Source: JAGREO01 sp020446285 (GTDB lineage Bacteria; Pseudomonadota; Alphaproteobacteria; Geminicoccales; Geminicoccaceae). Taken from it: DNA of 64,000 nt. The notes beneath the pieces are model-generated. The model worked only from the letters and a program-made list of their open reading frames with translations, was not told where the DNA came from and searched no databases. Of the stretch, positions 8,639 through 18,014 are shown in pieces. Made by a program: the position numbers and the translations under genes. Position 1 is the first letter of the stretch. Every line of letters begins with the position of its first letter. The stretch is from assembly GCA_041398005.1 (NCBI GenBank), contig JAWKVP010000009.1, forward strand, positions 62,001 to 126,000, given 5' to 3'.

Positions 8639-9604
8639 TCAAACGGTCCGCATGCTGGCCAGATGTCTGTCGAAATAGTCGATGGTCCGCTCGAGACCGT
8701 CCTCGAGCGCGACGGTTGGCGTCCAGCCCAGAAGCGTGCGCGCGCGTTCGATATCCGGCTGGCGCTGGCGCGGATCGTCTTCCGGCAGCGGCAGTTCGAT
8801 GATCGGCGACCTCGAGCCGGTCTTGGCAACGACCAGTTTCGCCAGTTCGAGGATCGAGAATTCGCGGGGATTGCCGAGATTGACCGGGCCGGTGATATCG
8901 TCGGGCGATTCCATCAGCCGGATCAGGCCATCGACCAGATCGCTGACGAAGCAGAAGGAACGTGTCTGCTCGCCATTGCCATAGATCGATATGGGCTCGC
9001 CGCGCAGGGCCTGGACGACGAAGTTCGAGACGACTCGCCCATCGTCGGGATGCATGCGCGGACCGTAGGTATTGAAGATGCGCGCAACCCGGATCTGTAC
9101 GCCATGCTGGCGGTGATAGTCGAAGAAGAGGGTCTCGGCGCAACGCTTGCCCTCATCATAGCAGGCGCGCGGACCGATGGGATTGACATGCCCCCAATAG
9201 CCTTCCGGCTGCGGGTGGACATTGGGATCGCCGTAGATTTCCGAAGTGCTCGCCTGGAGAATGCGGGCCTTGGTCCGCTTCGCCAGCCCGAGCATGTTGA
9301 TGGCGCCATGCACGCTGGTCTTGGTCGTCTGCACCGGATCGAACTGGTAGTGCACGGGTGAGGCCGGACAGGCGAGATTGTAGATCTCGTCGACCTCGAC
9401 ATAGAGCGGAAACGTCACGTCGTGACGCATGATCTCGAAATTGGGTTTCTCGAACAGATGGGCCACGTTCGAACGGCGGCCGGTATAGTAGTTGTCGACC
9501 GCGAGCACCTCGCAGCCCTGATTCACGAGCCTCTCGCAGATGAAGCTGCCGATGAAGCCGGCACCTCCCGTGACGAGGACCCTTTTCTGCGACAATCCCG
9601 ACAT
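8639..9604 (-). CDS. uxs: UDP-glucuronate decarboxylase (UDP-xylose synthase)
   Basis: 321 residues from the ATG at 9604. An in-frame ATG at 9655 would add a 17-residue leader that is not family-like. The protein opens RVLVTGGAGFIGS (NAD site) and has VDNYYTGRRSN, then ASTSEIYGDP, then the catalytic CYDEGKR. Together these are diagnostic for UXS enzymes, which convert UDP-glucuronate to UDP-xylose. It lies just upstream of galE. The two enzymes together supply UDP-xylose and UDP-galactose, presumably for lipopolysaccharide or capsule. The glycosyltransferases that would use them are not next to the pair. Confidence 0.93.
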   Translation of the reverse strand: MSGLSQKRVLVTGGAGFIGSFICERLVNQGCEVLAVDNYYTGRRSNVAHLFEKPNFEIMRHDVTFPLYVEVDEIYNLACPASPVHYQFDPVQTTKTSVHGAINMLGLAKRTKARILQASTSEIYGDPNVHPQPEGYWGHVNPIGPRACYDEGKRCAETLFFDYHRQHGVQIRVARIFNTYGPRMHPDDGRVVSNFVVQALRGEPISIYGNGEQTRSFCFVSDLVDGLIRLMESPDDITGPVNLGNPREFSILELAKLVVAKTGSRSPIIELPLPEDDPRQRQPDIERARTLLGWTPTVALEDGLERTIDYFDRHLASMRTV

Positions 9605-9894
9605 CGACACACCCTCAAGCGTTATACGAAAAACAGGACCAACGCTGCCCTTCATGTCATGGCGAGCGGCGTTTTCTCCCGACAGTCCTGATTAACGGGA
9701 CTTTCCCATTCGGACGCGGTGTCCGCAACGTCCGAAACGTCTTGTGAGTATCCATGAGCGACGGAACGTTATCGATATTCGCGATTTTCGATTCGCAGTG
9801 TGACCCTTATATCATTTTCCACTGCGCGTTGTATTCCCTTGTGACGCCGGTCAAACCTCCATCCGCCCGCTGCCGGCCGGAAGGCAGGCCGGTT
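9605..9894. other. Intergenic region between uxs and lpxC, no gene seen
   Basis: This stretch of 290 bases separates the nucleotide-sugar pair from the end of the dcw cluster. It is less GC-rich than its surroundings in the middle (about 9750-9840). I see short inverted repeats (AGTCC/GGACT near 9684-9702 and CCGGCC/GGCCGG near 9873-9892) but no convincing T-tailed terminator and no small gene with family character. It must carry the promoter of uxs-galE. Confidence 0.5.
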
Positions 9895-10863
9895 TCAGCT
9901 GTTCAGCGCCACCGGGGGTACGGGCAGCGCCCTCATCGGCGGCGTCGCTCGCGAGAGCTCTCCATGCACGACCTCGAACGCCGAAGTCTCCTCGAACAGA
10001 CGCCGCAGGAGAAGATTGTTGAGCCTGTGGCTCGGGCGAATACCCACATAGCGCGCCTCGATCACGCAGCCCGCGAGAGAAAGGTCGCCGATGGCGTCGA
10101 GCATCTTGTGGCGAACGAATTCGTCGGCGAAGCGCAGACCTTCCCCGTTGAGCACGCCCCCCTCACCGATCACCACCGCATTGCGCAGTGACCCGCCGCG
10201 GGCGAGACCACGGGCCCTGAGTGCCTCCACATCCGCTTCGAAACCGAAGGTTCGCGCCGGTGCCAGTTCATGACGCAAACCATCGCCCTCGAAGGCGAGC
10301 GAGATTTCCTGGATACCGACATGCGGCGAGGAAAATTCTATGCGGCAATGCAGCGAGCGTTCGGCGGCCGGCACGAGCTTGCACAGCGATTCGCCGTGCT
10401 GCACCTCGATTGCCCTGTTCAGCCGGATCACCGTGCGCGGCCGGTCCTGCTCCTCGGTTCCAGCACATTCGATGAGAAAGACGAAGGGCTGGGCCGACCC
10501 GTCCATCGCCGGAACCTCGGGCCCGGCCAGTTCGACCCTCGCATTGTCGATACCGCAGATGGAAAGCGCGGCCATCAGATGCTCGATGGTGGCGATCCTG
10601 TTTCCGGCGGGATCGACGAGTGCGGTGCAGAGGTCGGTATCGCCGACATTGTGATGACTGGCGCGAATGCCGGAGCCGTTCACGCAATCGGTGCGAATGA
10701 AGACGATGCCGCTGTCCGCCTCGCCCGGATGCAGGGTGAGCGCGACGCGTGCGCCGGTATGAAGACCGATACCGACGCAGCCGATCGAATGACGCAAGGT
10801 CCGCTGGTTGCGGATCGAAAACCTGTCCTGCAAAGCACCGCTCCTCGATGACGACGGCGTCAA
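9895..10863 (-). CDS. lpxC: UDP-3-O-acyl-N-acetylglucosamine deacetylase
   Basis: 322 residues. This zinc amidase carries out the committed step of lipid A synthesis. All the family blocks are present: QRTLRHSIGCVGIGLHTG at the start, IEHLMAAL with a zinc histidine, RHKMLDAIGDLSLAG carrying the second His and the Asp, and the SHRLNN block. A lipid-A-containing outer membrane is therefore expected. It is the last gene of the dcw run and is separated from ftsZ by about 170 bases containing a minus-strand terminator, so it probably also has its own promoter. In many proteobacteria lpxC follows ftsZ in just this way. Confidence 0.97.
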   Translation of the reverse strand: MTPSSSRSGALQDRFSIRNQRTLRHSIGCVGIGLHTGARVALTLHPGEADSGIVFIRTDCVNGSGIRASHHNVGDTDLCTALVDPAGNRIATIEHLMAALSICGIDNARVELAGPEVPAMDGSAQPFVFLIECAGTEEQDRPRTVIRLNRAIEVQHGESLCKLVPAAERSLHCRIEFSSPHVGIQEISLAFEGDGLRHELAPARTFGFEADVEALRARGLARGGSLRNAVVIGEGGVLNGEGLRFADEFVRHKMLDAIGDLSLAGCVIEARYVGIRPSHRLNNLLLRRLFEETSAFEVVHGELSRATPPMRALPVPPVALNS

Positions 10864-10938
10864 CCTCGCCCCTGCCGCAGTTCACCGTGTGCATTCAGGC
10901 GCACATCTCTTGTCTTGCCCAAAAACTGCGAAAAGAGG

Positions 10939-10970
10939 CTCCACCACCTGCATCCTAGCAGATGGTGGAG
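10939..10970 (-). terminator. Intrinsic terminator after ftsZ
   Basis: A 13-bp stem with one G-T pair (10939-10951 with 10958-10970, loop ATCCTA) is followed on the minus strand by CCTCTTTTCGCAGTTTTT. It lies 64 bases past the ftsZ stop and before lpxC, so it would end or attenuate dcw transcription after ftsZ. Confidence 0.75.
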
Positions 10971-11033
10971 TAAGGAAAAACGCTTTAACGCAAGTTTTTA
11001 GGAGAAGAAGCTGACAAAAGGTATCAGCCCTTG

Positions 11034-12512
11034 TCAGGCATTCTCACGCTCGCGGCGCATGAAGGCCGGGATATCGCCGATCTCGTCCTTGCGCGACCGG
11101 TCCTCGTCCCTCGCGGTCTCCGTCCTTCCGGAAACCACGCGGCGGGTCTGCGTCACGGGTTCCCGCACCGGTCCACCGGCCGGACGCGAGGAGAAGGCAA
11201 GGCCACGAACCCTGTCGAAGATGCTCGGTCCGCGATCCTCCGCCGCTTCCTGCTGACTGCTGCGGTTGAAGCCCGGGGTCTGCGCCGGCGGCGGCACGAA
11301 ACCCGGCTGGCGGCTGGATACCTCGCCGCCGTCGGAACGCGATGCTGCCTTGAGCGTGGTGGTCGGATTGGCATGCGTCGCCGCGGGAGCGGGCTGGCGC
11401 ACGGGACGGACGACGGTCGGATAGGGCTGCTGCCTGTGTACCGCCTTGGGGAACCAGCCGCTGGCCTGGGCTGCCTGCCTCGGCTCCTCGGCGGCGGGTT
11501 CGTCGGCGGGTGCCGCCGCACGTTCCTCGGCCTGCTGGCGACGCTCGGCATTCTCGATGCCGGTGGCCACCACCGACACACGCATGCTGCCGCTCATCGA
11601 TTCGTCGAAGGTCGAGCCAAAGATGATGTTGGCGTCGCTGTCGACCTCCTCGCGGATGCGGTTGGCGGCAGCGTCGACCTCGAAGAGGGTCATGTCTCCG
11701 CCACCGGTGATGTTGATGAGCACGCCACAGGCGCCACGCATCGACACCTCGTCGAGCAGCGGGTTGGAGATGGCGGCCTCGGCGGCCTCGATGGCGCGCT
11801 TCTCGCCCTCGGCCTCGCCGGTGCCCATCATCGCCTTGCCCATCTCGCTCATCACCGTGCGGATGTCGGCAAAGTCGAGATTGATGAGACCGGGCATGAC
11901 CATGAGGTCGGTCACACCGCGAACACCCATGTGCAGGACCTGGTCGGCCATCTTGAAGGCGTCGGCGAAGGTCGTCCGCTCGTTCGCCAGCCGGAACAGG
12001 TTCTGGTTGGGAATGACGATCAGCGTGTCGACATATTCCTGCAGCTCGGCGAGACCGCCTTCGGCAAGACGCATGCGATGCGCGCCCTCGAAGTGGAACG
12101 GCTTGGTCACCACACCAACGGTCAGGATGCCCTGCTCACGCACCGCGCGGGCGATGACGGGAGCAGCACCGGTGCCCGTACCGCCGCCCATGCCGGCGGT
12201 GATGAACACCATGTTGGAGCCCTGCAGCTGGTCGAGGATCTCGTCGAGAGCCTCCTCGGCGGATGCAGAGCCGACCTCCGGGCGCGCACCCGCGCCGAGA
12301 CCGTGGGTGATGGTGTGGCCGAGCTGGATCTTGCGCTCGGTCAGGCAGTTGGCGAGCGCCTGCGCGTCGGTGTTGCAGGCGACGAACTCGACCCCCTCGA
12401 GATGCGAGGTGATCATGTTGTTGACGGCATTGCCACCGGCCCCGCCGACGCCGACAACCGTGATCTTCGGCTTCAGCTCGTGGGTCACGGGCATGCTCAG
12501 GTTGATCGTCAT
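11034..12512 (-). CDS. ftsZ: Cell division GTPase FtsZ
   Basis: 492 residues from the ATG at 12512, preceded by a strong AGGAGGAGAA ribosome-binding site; an in-frame ATG further upstream at 12557 lacks one. The GTP-binding core is intact: VVGVGGAGGNAVNNM at the N-terminus and the tubulin signature GGGTGTGAAP. A long Pro/Ala/Gln-rich variable linker follows, as in alphaproteobacterial FtsZ. The C-terminal conserved peptide GDIPAFMRRE, which binds FtsA and other partners, is at the end. It assembles the cytokinetic Z ring. It follows ftsA after 88 bases. Confidence 0.98.
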   Translation of the reverse strand: MTINLSMPVTHELKPKITVVGVGGAGGNAVNNMITSHLEGVEFVACNTDAQALANCLTERKIQLGHTITHGLGAGARPEVGSASAEEALDEILDQLQGSNMVFITAGMGGGTGTGAAPVIARAVREQGILTVGVVTKPFHFEGAHRMRLAEGGLAELQEYVDTLIVIPNQNLFRLANERTTFADAFKMADQVLHMGVRGVTDLMVMPGLINLDFADIRTVMSEMGKAMMGTGEAEGEKRAIEAAEAAISNPLLDEVSMRGACGVLINITGGGDMTLFEVDAAANRIREEVDSDANIIFGSTFDESMSGSMRVSVVATGIENAERRQQAEERAAAPADEPAAEEPRQAAQASGWFPKAVHRQQPYPTVVRPVRQPAPAATHANPTTTLKAASRSDGGEVSSRQPGFVPPPAQTPGFNRSSQQEAAEDRGPSIFDRVRGLAFSSRPAGGPVREPVTQTRRVVSGRTETARDEDRSRKDEIGDIPAFMRRERENA

Positions 12513-12600
12513 TCTTCTCCTCCTTTGTTGAAAGCGGTCCCTGTTGCACCGCTTCATTCACCGTCCGGCCATCGGGCAGATCGGCCGGTCCGGAATCTCC

Positions 12601-13917
12601 TCAGTTCACGAAATTCTGACGCCACCAGCGATTGATCCGCGCCAGTCCCTGGGCAAGGGCCGGCGTTTCGCTCGGGCGGGTCCAGTGCAAGCCTTCATCG
12701 TCTCCCGAAATCAGCGCGAGTGCGCCGGAAGCGGCACTGCAGCATGGCTGGTCCTCGACCGCATTGCGCCCGCGCACGAGATCCGGCTTGCCGATCCGCG
12801 CCGGCAGGCCGAACATCTCCTCGGCAAGCTCGACCATTCCCTCGATCTGCGCGCCGCCACCGGTAAGCACGACGCTGCGCGGCGGCCGTTCCTCGAACAG
12901 GCCCCAGGCCTGACGCAGGCCACCCTGCACGAGGGAGAAGATCTCCTCGATCCGCGCCCGCACGATCATGGTCAGTCTGGTCCTCGGAATCTCGCCGGTA
13001 GGCGCTTCGACATGATCGCCGATGAGCGGAACCTCGATGCGCATGTTGTCGTCGCAACTGCGCCACTGCACCGAGCCGTAGAGGTTCTTCAGCCGTTCGG
13101 CATAGCTCGACGAGGTGTTGAGCCCATAGGCAATGTCGCGGCTCACATTGTCGCCGCCATAGGTGATCTGGTCGAGATAGACGAGCCGGCCGCCATGGAA
13201 ATGGGCGATATTGGTGGTGCCGCCGCCGAGTTCAAGCACGAGGCAGCCGCGATCGAATTCCTCCTGGGTCAGGCAGGCGATGCCGGCCGCATAGCCCGAG
13301 GTAACGAGTGCGGAGGGCTCGATGTGGCAATCCCCGAGACAGGCGACGAGACCGGCGAGCGCTGCGCGGTCGACCGTCGTCACGCAGGCGAGAAGATTGA
13401 CCTCGTCGGCCGCGAGCCCCCTTGCGTCGCGCAGCACGCGCCCGTCATCGAGGCTCATTTCCACCGGCAGCACATCGACCACCACCCGCTCGGCGCTCTC
13501 GCCTTCCTCGAAGGCGTTGCGCAGCATGATGTCGATATCGTCATCGAGAAGCTCGTGCCCGCCAAGCAGCCGGCTGACCGAAACCAGATGCGAACGCGGC
13601 GCGCCGCCACTCCAGGCGATGGCGATCTCGCGAAGCTCGATCCCGGCGGCGCGCTCGGCCTCGTGCAGCACGGCACCGATGGCACGGCCCGCACCGTCGA
13701 TGTCGATGACATTGCCGGCGTTGAATCCCTCGGCCGCCTGATAACCCCGGCCGACCAGCTCGAAGCCGTTGCCGAGATGGGGTTGTGCGATGTAGCAGCA
13801 GAGCTTGCTCGAGCCGATATCGACGAGCGCGCGCGGGCCGAGCCGCGAACTGCGTCTCGCGCCACCCAGAATGCCGCGCCATGCCATGTCGGAGGCTCGC
13901 GTGGTCGTCTCGTTCAT
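12601..13917 (-). CDS. ftsA: Cell division protein FtsA
   Basis: 438-residue actin-like ATPase that tethers FtsZ to the membrane. The ATG at 13917 overlaps the ftsQ stop (ATGA), which decides the start against a longer in-frame reading. ALVDIGSSKLCCYIA is the phosphate-1 loop, LVLELGGGTTNIAHF the phosphate-2 loop, and VVLTGGGAQIEGM the adenosine motif. The C-terminus (WWRQNF) ends in an aromatic, positively charged tail suited to a membrane-targeting amphipathic helix. Confidence 0.97.
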   Translation of the reverse strand: MNETTTRASDMAWRGILGGARRSSRLGPRALVDIGSSKLCCYIAQPHLGNGFELVGRGYQAAEGFNAGNVIDIDGAGRAIGAVLHEAERAAGIELREIAIAWSGGAPRSHLVSVSRLLGGHELLDDDIDIMLRNAFEEGESAERVVVDVLPVEMSLDDGRVLRDARGLAADEVNLLACVTTVDRAALAGLVACLGDCHIEPSALVTSGYAAGIACLTQEEFDRGCLVLELGGGTTNIAHFHGGRLVYLDQITYGGDNVSRDIAYGLNTSSSYAERLKNLYGSVQWRSCDDNMRIEVPLIGDHVEAPTGEIPRTRLTMIVRARIEEIFSLVQGGLRQAWGLFEERPPRSVVLTGGGAQIEGMVELAEEMFGLPARIGKPDLVRGRNAVEDQPCCSAASGALALISGDDEGLHWTRPSETPALAQGLARINRWWRQNFVN

Positions 13918-14783
13918 GCCCGTTGTCCAGAAGCGCCGCCCGTGGCCTCGTCGACCAGACGGACGATCAGCCAGTCGGGATTGCGCAGGTCTATGGCCTC
14001 GATCGCCCGGTCGAGAATGCCGGTTTCCCGTTCGGTGCGAGCGAGAAGCTGCCATGCCTTTTCGAGGCGCTCGGCCGGGAGCTGCACGGCGATGCGGCCA
14101 TCGAGGAAGAGGTTCCAGCGCCGTCCCTCGACCAGCTCGGCACCGCTGATGCGTCCGACGAGTTCGGGCTGATCGAGCAACTGCCGGAACAGGGATGCGG
14201 CTTCCACGCGCGCGCCGTTTCCGCTCACTACTGGCAAATCTCTGTAAATATCGAGCTCCTCGACGGAAATGACTTCGCCATGTTCATCGATCAGTCTGGC
14301 GGCGCCCGTCCCGTCCTGCCAAAGAGCGATGGGACGCCGTTCTTCAAGTCTCAGATACAGGGAGTCCGGAAGCATGCGGCTCACTGTCGCCGACCGGACC
14401 CAGGGCAGCTCCTCGAGCCGCGCCTTCACTCTCGAAATATCAACCGTAAGTATATTTTGTCCATAGATGTTCTCTATTTTGTCACGGATATCCCCAGATT
14501 TTGTGCGTTGGCGACCAATGGCCAGCACTTCACGCACTTGCAGGCCGGCATGACGGGTCCAATCCACGGTTTCGCCGACAAGCGCGGCAAGAACCCGTCC
14601 GGCGACATTCTGACTCACAATCCACCAACCTGTGGTTGCAGCAAGAGCACAGCCGAAAAGAAGTGTGCAACCGACCAGCAGCGGACGACGCCAGCGCGGC
14701 GGTGGCGGCTTGCGGTGTCCTCTTGCGCGCGCCGAACGCAGTTTCGGCCCGCCGGCCGCCGGCTTCTTCTTCAGAAATCGCAT
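13914..14783 (-). CDS. ftsQ: Cell division protein FtsQ
   Basis: 289 residues from the ATG at 14783 (MRFLKKKPA). It is a bitopic membrane protein of the divisome with a basic cytoplasmic tail, one membrane span (VGCTLLFGCALAATTGWWIV), then a POTRA domain (VREVLAIGRQRTKSGDI to ARLEELPWVRSATVSR) and a beta domain (LEERRPIALWQ and onward). The start lies inside the end of ddl (13-base overlap). ftsQ bridges the early FtsA/FtsZ and late septal proteins. Confidence 0.94.
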   Translation of the reverse strand: MRFLKKKPAAGGPKLRSARARGHRKPPPPRWRRPLLVGCTLLFGCALAATTGWWIVSQNVAGRVLAALVGETVDWTRHAGLQVREVLAIGRQRTKSGDIRDKIENIYGQNILTVDISRVKARLEELPWVRSATVSRMLPDSLYLRLEERRPIALWQDGTGAARLIDEHGEVISVEELDIYRDLPVVSGNGARVEAASLFRQLLDQPELVGRISGAELVEGRRWNLFLDGRIAVQLPAERLEKAWQLLARTERETGILDRAIEAIDLRNPDWLIVRLVDEATGGASGQRA

Positions 14784-15682
14784 CGGGCGGCCTCCACCAG
14801 TTCGACGAGAAGATCGGCGAATTCCATGCCGCAATGCGCTGCCTGCTCGGGAACGAGCGAAAGCGGTGTCATGCCGGGCTGGGTGTTGATCTCGAGGATG
14901 AAAAGGCCGCTTTCGCCCCGGGCGGGGTCATAGCGGAAGTCCGAACGGGACACGCCGCGGCAGCCGAGAAGACGATGTGCAGCAAGCGACCATTCCTGGA
15001 CCTGCTGCAGCACCGTCTCCTCTACGGGTGCCGGGAGGATGTGACTAGCATAACCCTCGGTGTATTTTGCGCAATAGTCGTAAAACCCCTTATTCGGGGC
15101 GATTTCCGTGACCGTCAATGCACGGTCGCCGAGAATGGCGCAGGTGAGCTCGCGTCCCGGTATATATCGCTCCACCAGCACCCGCGCCTGCGGATCCACA
15201 TCGTTCCGCTCGCTCAGGGCCCGGCTGCCCTCTTCATGAATGATGGTGACACCGACGCTCGATCCCTCGGCGGCAGGCTTCACCACATAGGGCGCTTCGA
15301 AGGGCGGTGCCGCGAGTACCTCGGCCAGCGACATGACCCGGCCCTCGGGAGTCCGCATGCCGGCGCCGCCGAACAGGCGCAGCGCCATCGGCTTGTCCAT
15401 GGCGATTGCCGAGGCGAGTACGCCCGAATGGGTATAGGGAATCCGCATCCAGTCGAGCAGCCCCTGCACGCGGCCATCCTCTCCGAGCCGGCCATGCAGG
15501 GCATTGAACACGCAATCGGGCTGCAGCTCATCGAGCTTGCGCGGCAGGTCATGACCCGCATCCACGCGCGTCACCCGATATCCCCGGCTCTCCAGCGCCC
15601 GCGCGCATTCATCGCCGGAAACCAGCGAAACCTCGCGTTCGACGCTGAGCCCGCCCATGAGCACGGCAACATGCTTGCTCAT
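14771..15682 (-). CDS. ddl: D-alanine--D-alanine ligase
   Basis: 303-residue ATP-grasp ligase that makes the D-Ala-D-Ala dipeptide for the peptidoglycan stem. The N-terminus VAVLMGGLSVEREVSL is the family signature, followed by YVVKPAAEGSSVGV and the C-terminal FILEINTQPGMTPLSLVPEQA, which carries the metal-binding Glu and Asn. The start at 15682 overlaps the murB stop by 4 bases. The end overlaps ftsQ by 13 bases, so translation is coupled across the block. Confidence 0.97.
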   Translation of the reverse strand: MSKHVAVLMGGLSVEREVSLVSGDECARALESRGYRVTRVDAGHDLPRKLDELQPDCVFNALHGRLGEDGRVQGLLDWMRIPYTHSGVLASAIAMDKPMALRLFGGAGMRTPEGRVMSLAEVLAAPPFEAPYVVKPAAEGSSVGVTIIHEEGSRALSERNDVDPQARVLVERYIPGRELTCAILGDRALTVTEIAPNKGFYDYCAKYTEGYASHILPAPVEETVLQQVQEWSLAAHRLLGCRGVSRSDFRYDPARGESGLFILEINTQPGMTPLSLVPEQAAHCGMEFADLLVELVEAARCDF

Positions 15683-16593
15683 GTGCCTTCTCCAGCTTGT
15701 GGCAATGGTTCGCCGACGCGGATGATCTCCCATTCGAGCCGGATGCCGGACGTGTCGAAAACCCGGCGGCGGACCTCCTCGCCGAGCGCCTCGATGTCGG
15801 CGGCAGTGGCATCGCCGGTGTTGATGAGAAAATTGCAATGGACCTCGGAGACCATCGCGTTGCCGATACGGAGCCCCCGGCAGCCGGCCGCGTCGATGAG
15901 TTCCCACGCCTTGCCGCCGGGCGGATTCTTGAAGGTGCTGCCGCCGGTGGCCGCGCGCAGCGGCTGTGCGGCCTCGCGTTCGGCCCGGATCTCCGCCATG
16001 CGCGCGGCGATGGCCTCGCCGTCGCCCGGAACGCAGCGAAAGGCGGCGCGCAGGACGATGAAACCGGCGGGAAGTTCGCTGTGCCGGTAGCTGAAGCCGA
16101 GATCCTCCGCGCAAAGCCGGTGCACCCGTCCCGAGGGATCCATGCAGTCGGCGTGAATGAACCGCCCGGCGGTTTCACCCCCGAAGGCACCGGCATTCAT
16201 GCGCACGGCACCACCGATCGTACCGGGAATGCCGATGAAGAACTCGAGCCCGGAAAGTCCGGCCTTCTGCGCCACCTGGGCAACCCGCTGGTCGAGCGCG
16301 CCGGCGCCGGCCGTCACCGTCTCGCCATCGGTCACCACCTTCGCGAGATCGCCACCGAAGCGGATGACGAGCCCGTCCACTCCGCCATCGCGCACGAGCA
16401 TGTTCGAGGCCACCCCCATGGGCAGCAGGAAACCGTCCCTGCCCGCAGCCAGCGCATCACGCACATCATCCTCGCCACGCGCCAGCATGAGATGGCGTGC
16501 CGGTCCGCCGACACGGAACCAGGTGAGCGGGCGAAGCGGAACATTCTCCCGCAACCGCTCGCCGAGCATGGCAAGGCCGTCCGTATCGGTCAC
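15679..16593 (-). CDS. murB: UDP-N-acetylenolpyruvoylglucosamine reductase
   Basis: FAD-dependent reductase that forms UDP-MurNAc. I place the start at a GTG at 16593 because it overlaps the murC stop as GTGA, matching the coupling of its neighbours; this gives 304 residues. A farther ATG at 16638 would run into murC. Family motifs are FRVGGPA near the start, GIPGTIGGAVRMNAGA (FAD-binding), and the type I catalytic region GGSTFKNP with the serine and C-terminal glutamate region. Confidence 0.94.
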   Translation of the reverse strand: MTDTDGLAMLGERLRENVPLRPLTWFRVGGPARHLMLARGEDDVRDALAAGRDGFLLPMGVASNMLVRDGGVDGLVIRFGGDLAKVVTDGETVTAGAGALDQRVAQVAQKAGLSGLEFFIGIPGTIGGAVRMNAGAFGGETAGRFIHADCMDPSGRVHRLCAEDLGFSYRHSELPAGFIVLRAAFRCVPGDGEAIAARMAEIRAEREAAQPLRAATGGSTFKNPPGGKAWELIDAAGCRGLRIGNAMVSEVHCNFLINTGDATAADIEALGEEVRRRVFDTSGIRLEWEIIRVGEPLPQAGEGT

Positions 16594-18014
16594 GATGCGC
16601 GCCTCCCTTCCAGTTCGCCCGGCAGGCTGGCCGCCCACTGGGTGATGCTGCCGGCTCCCATGCAGAGCACGATATCGCCGGGCCCGGCGATGGTCTTCAC
16701 CAGTCCGGCGAGACCCTCGGGACCATCGAGCGCCATCACATCCCGTTGGCCGTGACTGCGGATACCGTCGATCAGCGCATCACGATCCACGCCTTCGACC
16801 GGCGTCTCGCCGGCGGCATGAACGGGTGCGATGACGGTCACGTCGGCATCGGTGAAAGCGGTACAGAAGCCGTCGAACAGATCCTGCAGGCGGCTGTAGC
16901 GATGGGGCTGCATGACCGCGATCACCCGGCCGGTGGCCGAGGCGCGGGCGGTTGCGAGAACGGCGCGGATCTCGACCGGATGATGGGCGTAATCGTCGAC
17001 GATTGTGACCCCGTCGACCACGCCGGTGACGGTAAAGCGCCGCTTGACCCCGCGCAGGCCGGCGAAGGCTTCGCGGATGGCGTCATCGGCAAGGCCGAGC
17101 TCGGCGGCGATCGCGATGGCCGCGAGCGCATTGGTGAGATTGTGCTCGCCACGAAGCGTCAGCCGCAGGCCCCCGATCCTGCGCAGGGCACCGGTGGCGC
17201 GCTCGCGGATCTCCACATCGAAACGCGAGCCATCCATGTCGAGCGCGACATCGAGCGCGCGGACATCGGCCTGGGCGTTGAGCCCGTAGGTGACGACACG
17301 ACGGTCGGTGATCCTCGCGAGCAGCGCCTGGACCTCGGGATGATCGGTGCAGAGCACGGCGAAGCCGTAGAACGGCAGGCGCTCGACGAAATCGAGATAG
17401 GCCCGGCGCACCGCATCAAAGCTGCCATAATGCTCCATGTGCTCGGGATCGATATTGGTGACGATGCCGATGGTCGCCGGCAGGCGCAGGAAGCTGCCGT
17501 CGCTCTCGTCGGCCTCGACCACCATCCACTCACCCTGGCCGAGCCTGGCATTGGTGCCATAGGCGTTGATGATGCCGCCATTGATGACCGTCGGATCGAG
17601 CCCGGCAGCGTCGAACAGGCCGGCGACGATGGCCGTCGTCGTCGTCTTGCCATGGGTTCCGGCGACCGCCACCGAGCGGCCGAGGCGCATCAGTTCGCCG
17701 AGCATGTCGGCGCGGCGCACGACGGGAATGCGGCGGCGGCGGGCTTCCTCCAGTTCCGGGTTGGTGGCGGCGATGGCCGACGAGACGACGAGCACGTCGG
17801 CGCCATCGACATTGTCCGCCGCATGGCCGGCCATGATCCGCGCGCCGAGCCCGGCGAGACGCCGGGTATTGGCATTTTCGGCGATGTCCGAACCCTGCAC
17901 GCGATAGCCCATGTTGCAGAGGATCTCGGCGATGCCGCTCATGCCGATGCCGCCGATGCCGACGAAATGGATGGGGCCGATGTCGAGCGGAATGTCGAGC
18001 GCACGGATCTTCAT
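16590..18014 (-). CDS. murC: UDP-N-acetylmuramate--L-alanine ligase
   Basis: 474-residue Mur ligase that adds the first amino acid to the muramyl stem in the cytoplasm. The N-terminal FVGIGGIGMSGIA is the UDP-binding motif of MurC, VAGTHGKTTTTA is the ATP loop, and VVEADESDGSF plus DDYAHHPVEI complete the family pattern. It overlaps murG (start) and murB (end) by 4 bases each. Confidence 0.98.
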   Translation of the reverse strand: MKIRALDIPLDIGPIHFVGIGGIGMSGIAEILCNMGYRVQGSDIAENANTRRLAGLGARIMAGHAADNVDGADVLVVSSAIAATNPELEEARRRRIPVVRRADMLGELMRLGRSVAVAGTHGKTTTTAIVAGLFDAAGLDPTVINGGIINAYGTNARLGQGEWMVVEADESDGSFLRLPATIGIVTNIDPEHMEHYGSFDAVRRAYLDFVERLPFYGFAVLCTDHPEVQALLARITDRRVVTYGLNAQADVRALDVALDMDGSRFDVEIRERATGALRRIGGLRLTLRGEHNLTNALAAIAIAAELGLADDAIREAFAGLRGVKRRFTVTGVVDGVTIVDDYAHHPVEIRAVLATARASATGRVIAVMQPHRYSRLQDLFDGFCTAFTDADVTVIAPVHAAGETPVEGVDRDALIDGIRSHGQRDVMALDGPEGLAGLVKTIAGPGDIVLCMGAGSITQWAASLPGELEGRRAS